DNA of 64,000 bases from Erinaceus europaeus (lineage: Eukaryota > Chordata > Mammalia > Eulipotyphla > Erinaceidae). The position numbers and the translations under genes were made by a program. Shown one piece after another: positions 56,950 to 64,000 of the stretch. The stretch is taken from contig NC_080172.1 of NCBI RefSeq assembly GCF_950295315.1, forward strand, positions 75,319,577 to 75,383,576. The letters run 5' to 3'. How positions within the stretch are numbered: the stretch's first letter is position 1; each line of letters opens with the position of its first letter. Below the pieces are notes generated by a model. The model ran no database searches and was not told the DNA's origin. It saw nothing but the letters and a program-made list of their open reading frames with translations.

Positions 56950-57062
56950 ACTTGGGGTCAGGTTGTGGTGAAGCAGTGCTGAGGTGACTCTTTTACCTTT
57001 CCCCTCTTCCCTCTCAGTTTCTATCTCCAATAAATTAATTAATTAATTAAATTTTTTAAAAA
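56950..57062 (+). repeat. SINE B, internally deleted
   Basis: Head fused to GTGAAGCAGTGCTG, with (AATT)n tail. Confidence 0.65.
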
Positions 57063-57129
57063 TGCACTTTAATTTTGAAAATCAACTGAGTACTTTGGAA
57101 GTTTTATTTTTTTTGTGGCTTGAGGATAG

Positions 57130-57610
57130 GTGTTTTTTTTTTTTTTTTCCCCTTCACATTTTATTAGCACAAGGTTTCTCATTGGGGCTAAGTGCCTGCA
57201 TGATATATTCACCAGTCCTGGTAGCCATTTATTTCCCTCTGCCGTTCCTTCCCTCCTAACAGAGGAAGGGAAAATGGGGTAGAGAGAGACCTGTAGCACT
57301 TATTCACTGCTTATGAACCCCCACATTCATGTGATGGCCAGGGGCCAAGGTCCTTGTGCATGGAAATGTGTGTGCTCAACTGGGTGTGCCACCACCCCTT
57401 TTTTTCTTTTGGCTGCTTCTGAAGCCTTATGCCTACATGATTCCACTGTTTTCCATTTTTTTCCCTCTCCTTCCCTCCCGACTATGGGACAACTCCACCA
57501 TTCTTGGAGCTTTTCCCTTCACTGTTGAGGATCGTCTCCTATGTGTTTACAGGCTCTCAGTCCTGGTTTTCACACTTGACAAAATATCACTCTGCTAGGT
57601 GAGCTGTGTC
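57130..57610 (-). repeat. Two diverged A-long SINEs in tandem
   Basis: Boundary near 57396; second copy without a clear tail. Confidence 0.6.
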
Positions 57611-57747
57611 CCTCCTGACTCCAAGAATGGTACTTTTATAGTTTTTCAAATTTTACTTTTGCATCCTAGTCTTTAAACCTTAATAAAGAGGCAGAGATGA
57701 CTCTGGTGACAGTCCTTTTGTAGTACAATAGTATATTTTCTGTCTTT

Positions 57748-57927
57748 TAAAAAAAATTTATTATCTTTATTTGATAGAAACATCTGGAAGGGGGATATAT
57801 AGAGAGACATCTGCAGCATTGCTTCACCACTTGTGAAGCTTCTCCCCTGCAGGTGGGGAGGGCTTGAACCTGGATCCTGCACATTGTAACGTGCACTCAA
57901 CCAGGTGTGTCACCACCCGGCCCCCCA
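57748..57927 (-). repeat. SINE B
   Basis: Flanked by CAATAGTATATTTTCT on both sides (57726 and 57926). Confidence 0.88.
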
Positions 57928-58164
57928 ATAGTATATTTTCTACAATTGATTATTTTAGATTTTAAACTGATTTGTGATGATTTAAAAATTACTGAGTTAT
58001 TTTGTGTTTAGGTATGACTAATTGTTAATCTTAAAAATCCTCTCAGTTTTATGGCACTTAAATTATAAAGGTTATTTGTACTAATGTCGTAATTACTGGG
58101 AAATGAGATGGTATCTCATTACTTTTTAGATCTTTTATTAACAGCTATTAGACGCTTTTATTAT

Positions 58165-58310
58165 GAGGTGAGGGAAGCATAATGGTTATGCAAACAGACT
58201 CCTGATTCAGATTCCTGAATTTGAAGTCCTAGGTTCAATCCCCCCACACCATTATAAAATAAAGTTAAGCAGTACTCTGATAAAGCAAAACCAAAAGCAA
58301 GTAAACAAGT
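58165..58310 (+). repeat. SINE D
   Basis: Complete. Confidence 0.78.
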
Positions 58311-58475
58311 TTTTATTTTGGAATAGTGGTAAAATCTTGTTACCTCCAGTTATAAAATTAAAAGAAGTTTAATAACTAAGAATAAAATCCCATTTTTATA
58401 GTATTCTATAGCTTATAGTTCTTTTTGACATTTAGCTTATAGTTCTCATTTGACCTATGCAATTATGTAAAGCTA

Positions 58476-58554
58476 CTGGGTTGTTGGAAAAGCCATGACA
58501 CATTTTTGCAAAAGAAAACAGAAAAATTATGCTATGACTTTTCCGACAAAACAG
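58476..58554. mobile_element. Mariner-like MITE, 79 bp
   Basis: Nearly whole-length imperfect inverted repeat: left CTGGGTTGTTGGAAAAGCCA and right, reverse-complemented, CTGTTTTGTCGGAAAAGTCA. Flanked by TA on both sides (58474-58475, 58555-58556), the Tc1/mariner target. No coding sequence. In intron 9, 250 bp before exon 10. Confidence 0.75.
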
Positions 58555-58802
58555 TAGTAACTTTATGAAGTTGGTGAAGGCTTTATATTCCCTCTCCTAT
58601 AGATGAGAGAAAACAGAGAGAGTTTAAATGGCATTTAGTCAAACAAGTAGTTAGTGAGGACCTAAATTAGAACTGTGATTTTTTTTTTTTACAACCAGTC
58701 AGCATGTTTTTTTTTCTTGCATCATATTGCCTCTATCTAGCACCTGTATATTATTACTTCATGAAATCATAGTACTTTAAATTGTTTCTTGATACTTCAC
58801 AG

Positions 58803-58870
58803 CTGGCAGACACACCAAAATCTGAAAGATATGAGCATGTTCTGGAGGCATTAAATGATTACAAGACCAT
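58803..58870 (+). CDS. MTF2: MTF2 exon 10: extended-homology domain, middle
   Basis: 68 bp, acceptor GATACTTCACAG, donor GACCAT|GTAAGT. Residues 308-329 and two bases of Met330. Preceded by a repeat-rich 7970-bp intron. Confidence 0.97.
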
Positions 58871-58874
58871 GTAA

Positions 58875-60175
58875 GTTGATTTATATATCCCTGTGAAGGA
58901 GACATTTAGTAAGTATAAGGAGTAATGACATTGCTTAATAATTGGGGGATTGGTTTTATAGCATTAATTTTTTTTTTTAATGCTTAATGTTCTATATTCT
59001 CTGCCAGTCAGAGTAAACTAGTGATTTTCATGGGTTGGCAAAGGGAATAGTAATACTCTGGGAATGGTGGATGAAGGAGGCATATTTGAATATCAGACAT
59101 TTGACTGGCTTAGCTGAAAAATATGTTCAGTAATACCCTGTTTGTATATACTTACTGGCAGAGGAGATAACATGATCTCAAAGGTGGTTTTCCCAGGGCA
59201 AAACTTACCTTTTGCACTCCAGATGTGTTAACCTCTGTGATTCTGTGATTACCTCAAACGTGGGAAACTTGACTGAATAATTTGTGTTAATGGGGGACTG
59301 TGTTTGTGCTACCCCCCCAGCTTGCTTTTGTGATATAATCTGTTGAAAATAAAATATCATTAATTGATAGAATGATACATTGGAGAAGATATGACTTGTA
59401 CTGACTGAAGTCTTCACTGGTTTTTAAGACCATCAAAAAGGGTTAAAATCAGTATTGATCTAAGTGAATAATTAGGTGATACTGTTTGATTTTTTTTTTG
59501 CGTTGATCTTTTTAAGATCTGCAAATCGATATTTCTTTACAATGTTTTTATAATACAGTAGGAATATTAAAAATAATGTGTTAGCTCCAAGAATTACTAT
59601 TATAAAATTCTCATGGGTAACAAGTTGCTTTTTTAAACTTGACAGAGCTTCTTCAATTTAAAAAATGTTACTGCTAGTGATCTTTAAGTCAGTTCAAAAG
59701 GCTATAAAATTCCTGAGCAGTTATTATACTGGTAAAATTATTCCATAGGACAGTAATCCAATTTAACATACCAGAAATAACACCTGTTCTTATGGTAGAA
59801 ATAGAGGGCCATTTTAAGCATTTGACAGTGGTTCTTGTGGTCAGGCAGGTTCTACTTAAGCCATGATAGATGGGAGTATTTTGAAATAAAGACCCCCAAA
59901 ACTAGGAAAGCAAGATTTTTTCAGAGGCTTAAACCCACACTTGGAGTAACATTTCACTGCTCTATGTTGTTTCTAATTCCTAATCTGACACATACATTCC
60001 TTCCTTTTATTTTCTGGACCGCTCAGATTGATGGTCTTCTATTTCCTTTTGTAGTGCTATCATCTGTTATTTCTGACTAGGATTTCTCTCTCTATAGAAC
60101 TACTCTGAAATAGAATTCTTTTTCTAAATATCAAGGTATCACAGATGACTAGGATATAAGTTAAAAAGAACATTA
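58875..60175. other. MTF2: Unique intron 10 DNA
   Basis: 1.3 kb without a recognised repeat or exon. Confidence 0.5.
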
Positions 60176-60179
60176 TTGG

Positions 60180-60325
60180 GTGGAAGGTAGATAGCAAAAT
60201 GGTTATGTAAATAGACGCTCATGCCTGAGACTCCAACGTCCCAGGTTCAAGCCCCTGTACCACCTACCATAAGCCAGTGCTGAACAGTGCTCTGGTTAAA
60301 AATTAAATTAAATTAAAAGCTTTAA
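60180..60325 (+). repeat. SINE D
   Basis: Complete. Confidence 0.83.
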
Positions 60326-60368
60326 AAAGATAACATTATGCTTCTCGCCTTTAAAAAGTTAGACCCAG

Positions 60369-60525
60369 TGGTCCGGGAGGTGGCACAGTGGATAAAGCAT
60401 TGGACTCTCAAGCTTGAGGTCCTGAGTTCAATCCCCGGCAGCACATGTACCAGAGTGATGGCTGGTTCTTTCTCTCTCCTCCTATCTTTCTCATTAATAA
60501 ATAAATAAAATCTTTAAATATATAT
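60369..60525 (+). repeat. SINE C
   Basis: Close to consensus. Confidence 0.9.
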
Positions 60526-60779
60526 ATATAGTTATATCCTAACTTTACAGAAAACTTTACGTGTGCTCCTCTCCCTTTTGATGCCACCTCTCCCTTCCTT
60601 CTCACTTGTCATGCTCTATTTTGTATGATTTCAGGTTAGATAAGAATAAAAAACAATAAGAAAGTACAAGTTTTTCTAGCATTGGGTGGATTTTTCATGT
60701 ATCTCAAAGTTGTGAGTTAGTATCTGCCATGTTATATGTTCAGTTTTTATATTTTTAGTTAATTTTTTTAAAAATTCAG

Positions 60780-60950
60780 GTTTATGTCTGGGAAAGAAAT
60801 AAAGAAGAAGAAGCATTTGTTTGGGTTGCGAATACGTGTTCCTCCTGTGCCACCAAATGTGGCTTTCAAAGCAGAAAAAGAACCTGAAGGAACATCCCAT
60901 GAATTTAAAATTAAAGGCAGAAAGGCATCCAAACCTATATCTGATTCAAG
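60780..60950 (+). CDS. MTF2: MTF2 exon 11: DNA-contacting loop and basic tail
   Basis: 171 bp, acceptor AAAAATTCAG, donor TTCAAG|GTAAAA, ends phase 2 in Arg387. Residues 330-386 include the IKKKKH stretch at 337-342; Lys338 and Lys339 are the residues shown in the literature to be needed for CpG-DNA binding by MTF2. Followed by a proline- and lysine-rich tail. The next exon is outside the window. Confidence 0.97.
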
Positions 60951-61159
60951 GTAAAAGTTGATCTGTGGTTTAGTTTTTCTCTTTAGTCTACTTGTGATTT
61001 TTAAAATTGTGATATTTAGTTCATTAGTATATTTGAAAATGCAAGTGGCAGTTACCCTGATTGATTTTTCTGTTTATAATTTTAGATCTTAGGTCTTCCT
61101 AGAGTAGGCCCTATTGCTGCTGTTAGTAAACAGCTTACATACTGGCCTTTTCATTTGTT

Positions 61160-62650
61160 TAATTTCTCATTCATTCATTAGTTCCACCTATCAGGTACTT
61201 TATTTAAGTACTGTAGATACAATAAAATTTTTGTCCTCATGGAGCTTACATTATAATGGGGGAAAAGAAAGTGATAAGTCAAATAATTACAGCTCATGTG
61301 AGTTTTATTTGAGATATATCATAGTTTTAGATTATGGTGGGGTAAATGGAGATAAAGGGACCTACTTTCAGGAGTCTCATGAAAGACCTATTTAAATTAG
61401 GATTGTGCTTCAACTGAAACGTAAATGTGAGAAGGATGTAATAGTGTGAAGAATAAAGAGAATACTCTTTTAAGTAGTGAAAATTTATCAAGGGTGGTAG
61501 CTATAAGACTTGATCTAGGAGCTCACAAAAGGCTGATGTATGAATAGGAAAGTAGCATCAGGTGTTGGAAAAGCTGACTGAGGCTTGATGTAAAGTCTTA
61601 AGGTCTTTTCTGGAGTTTAAGTTGTTTTCTAAGATTAATCAGTACACTATTTTAAAGATTTAAGCAAATTAAATTATTAAAAAATTCTTTGGATACTGTT
61701 TGGAGAAATGGACTGGTACAGAGGAAAGAAACAAGAAAATTAAGACATAAAATTGTATAGGTGAAAGATGACTGCAGGGATGGGTGGTAGCAGCCATATA
61801 GTGAGAAAAATAGATTCAGGACTTCTGGTGGAGACAACTTAATTGACCTTACTAAGTTTACAAAAGAAGGGAGGGATAAAGTGGGATTTCTGGTGGGTCG
61901 TGAGATCTAGATTTTGGTAAGGTAAATGAGGCATTCTTCTGACTTTGAAATTCTGAGGGATAACTGTGAAGTTCTGATTTACATATAAATGATTGTGTAC
62001 ATATAAATGATTGTGTGCATCAGGAACTTAAAGGTCAGGGCAGATGCTGTAAGTTTGAGAATGGTGATTTATGAAGCCATGAGAATGAAGGAAAATTACT
62101 GAAAGAGCAAGTTGAGAATGAAGGAAGAGAAAGTAACCCAGAATAATGTTCTATCATGGAAGAGTTGAGATAAACAAAGGAGATAAAAAAGAATAACCAT
62201 TGAGGAAATATTGGTATAATGAAAAGCAGGAGGGAGTGTTTCAAGAAAGATTTGTGTTTTGTATACTAGTTAATACTAGTTAGTGTTCAGTTACTAGTTA
62301 ATCTTGACAAAAAATTTTGGGGTGTGGGGGAGGATAAAAGACGAGTGGGTTGGGAAGTGAGATTGAATCTAGTATTGCCTGTTTTACATATTAAAACTGA
62401 ATCTTTTCTATAAGCAAGAGATGTAAGTAGATTCAAAATGATGATGATGAAAATAGAAAATAGTCTTCTATAATTCTTAATGAGAGGGAGAAAGTGGCAG
62501 GAATTTGTGTTATCAAATGAGCTTAATTTTAAAGGAATTAGACAAGTGGAATGAAAGCTAAAGCATGAAAGGAAATAGTCAGGTGAAGAAATTTGGGGGG
62601 GGAGAACTTTTTGGTGTGAGTATAGGTAGGGATGATGCAGTGGAGATGAA
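61160..62650 (+). repeat. Ancient mammal-wide interspersed repeat
   Basis: TCCTCATGGAGCTTACATTATAATGGG and following text (AAGATGACTGCAGGGATGG; GGAGGGAGTGTTTCAAGAAAG) follow, with heavy divergence, a common old eutherian repeat. Class (L1M or L2 type) not decided. Confidence 0.45.
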
Positions 62651-63660
62651 ATTGGTTGATGAGAGAAGAAAAGTAGTAATTGAAGATGTTATAAAATCTT
62701 TGAGAAACCAAGATAGATTTAGAACCTAAATGTGGAAGTGGCATTCAATAGTAGGATTTGGGGGGGGGGAGGTACAAATGCTATTTCTTGTGTAGAGTTA
62801 GCATTTAAAGATCATAAAGATTATAAATTGTGACTTTGGTATTTAGGATCCCTATTTTCTGAATTAAATGAGAGGTAGCTGAGAGGGGCAAGAGAGAGAA
62901 ATTTAAAGAGTAAATAAAAGGCACAACATAAGTTATTTTGAAGAGAAAGTAATTATGTGGATTCACAGTGTTTCCTGTCCATATATGATTGTAATAAGGT
63001 ATATGTTACATTAAGGCTTTCTTTTTTCTTTGAGGAAAAGAATATTATCACTTTCAGGTTATATCGTTAGTGTTTTGTTAGAATTATCCATGTTATGAGC
63101 TAGAAAAGAAGTTTTCATAAACTTATTTTCTTATTTCTATTATGACTTTAGTAGAAAATTCCATCTGTGGTATCTGCCAGGTTTTTATTTGATACCACCA
63201 TGTATATGATTTCTTTTAAGTCATTCTGAATTCCTTCTGGGCTATATGTACAAATTGGTTCTTTAACCTGAGGGTATTTTCTTTAGTCCAGGGATTTTTT
63301 ATAAATGCCATGTTGATGATCTTTCAAAAAGAAAGATGCATAACCTGTATTATCCTTGAGACTGTTTTTTATTGCTTTCTTTGTTCCTCTAGTTTTCTTT
63401 GTATTTCACTTTTCTTTCTGAATCTTGGTGTTTGGAGGAATAGCAGTATAAGCTTTCCTAGTTTTCTATTCATACTTAATGTATAGTATTGCTTCCTTTC
63501 CTTTTTTAAATGAAATTTCTTGAACAATTTTTTTCTACTGCCTGACCCATTTTACTAGCCTGCTGTACACAGATTTGTCACATAACTGTATTGTGGCAAA
63601 GAAAACACCTTTGTAATTCTTAACCTAATAATATTGTTTAATGTGCTGAATAAATGAAAT
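62651..63660. other. MTF2: Unique intron 11 DNA
   Basis: No recognised young repeat or exon. Confidence 0.5.
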
Positions 63661-63663
63661 TAC

Positions 63664-63779
63664 CTAGGTGGGGGAGACAACATAATGGTTATGCAAACAG
63701 ACTCTCATGCCTGAGGCTCCTAAATCCCAGGTTCAATTCCCCGCACCACCATAAACTAGAGCTGAGCAGTGCTCTCTGG

Positions 63780-63822
<43 letters not shown>

Positions 63823-63880
63823 CTCTCTCTCTCTCTCTCAAAAATAAAATAAATAAAATTTTAAAGAAAAATAAAATTAC
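63664..63880 (+). repeat. SINE D with (TC)n
   Basis: CT repeat at 63785-63840; AAATTACCTA on both sides (63656 and 63873). Confidence 0.88.
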
Positions 63881-64000
63881 CTATTAGTTGAGTTTTCCCT
63901 TCTTCCCTTTTATTAAAGATGCTTTAACTAGTGCATTTTCCTTCCTTTTGTTTGTTATTTACTTTTATGTCTTAAAAATAACTAAGATCTTCCTTGTTTT

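Larger units (their letters stand above)
10430..64000 (+). other. MTF2: MTF2 gene, 5' part (exons 1-11 of a longer gene)
   Basis: Eleven coding blocks with matching splice phases assemble into one open frame of 387 codons matching metal-response element-binding transcription factor 2 (Polycomb-like 2). MTF2 is a nuclear accessory subunit of PRC2.1: it reads H3K36me3, binds unmethylated CpG DNA and recruits EZH2-SUZ12 to CpG islands. Known mammalian orthologues are about 590 residues, so roughly the last third lies past the window. Intron sizes are 26,975, 105, 4840, 340, 383, 3819, 1299, 1468, 7970 and 1909 bp, then an open intron 11. The transcription start near 10430 is inferred from promoter motifs; the coding exons are read directly. 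Introns 2 and 3 have GC donors. Confidence 0.97.

Overview
The window looks like genomic DNA from a hedgehog (family Erinaceidae, probably Erinaceus europaeus). It carries dozens of tRNA-derived SINEs of the hedgehog (ERI) type, hedgehog-like L1 ends, and the 5' two thirds of an unmistakable mammalian gene, MTF2 (PCL2, a PRC2 accessory factor), on the + strand. The region corresponds to human 1p22. The organism call is inference from repeat families recognised by eye.

Layout. 1-10,200 is intergenic and almost wholly repeats. 10,230-11,250 is a CpG island holding the MTF2 promoter and exon 1 (ATG at 10683, only five coding bases). 10,688-37,662 is the 27-kb intron 1, packed with SINEs, several L1 fragments, a poly(A) retroposon family (here called R1/R2) and an unexpected non-L1 retrotransposon at 23,999-25,473. 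Coding exons 2-11 run from 37,663 to 60,950 and join without frame error into codons 1-387. They cover an H3K36me3-reading Tudor domain, two PHD fingers and the CpG-DNA-binding extended-homology winged helix. The remaining exons, including the chromo-like C terminus, lie beyond the window. Introns 4-8 and the 61-63.6 kb part of intron 11 are comparatively free of young repeats.

SINE families used in the entries, all with tRNA-like A and B boxes. A: head like GTCGGGCGGTAGCGCAGCGG, then a CTGCAGGGGAGTCGCTTC core, a pyrimidine-rich tract and an ACAACAATAAAACAAGGGC tail. A-long: the same plus a 3' extension reading CTCCAGGAGCAGTGGATTC ... AGCAATAACCCTGGAGGC. B: head like GGTGGCGCACCTGGTTGAG, ending in GATTTCTGGCTGTCTCTAT and AATAAATAAA. 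C: GGTGGCGCAGTGGATAAAGC, about 140 bp. D: AGCATAATGGTTATGCAAA, about 130 bp. E: AGCTCACTTGGATAGTGTGC, about 140 bp.

Most notable points: a Jockey/CR1-like reverse-transcriptase element with a perfect 13-bp target-site duplication inside a lineage-specific repeat (a horizontal-transfer candidate); two consecutive GC-AG introns in MTF2, the second with a competing GT donor 4 nt downstream; a mariner-like 79-bp MITE; a truncated tRNA-Met retropseudogene; and SINE chains that reuse one target. No CRISPR, operon or prokaryotic feature is present.
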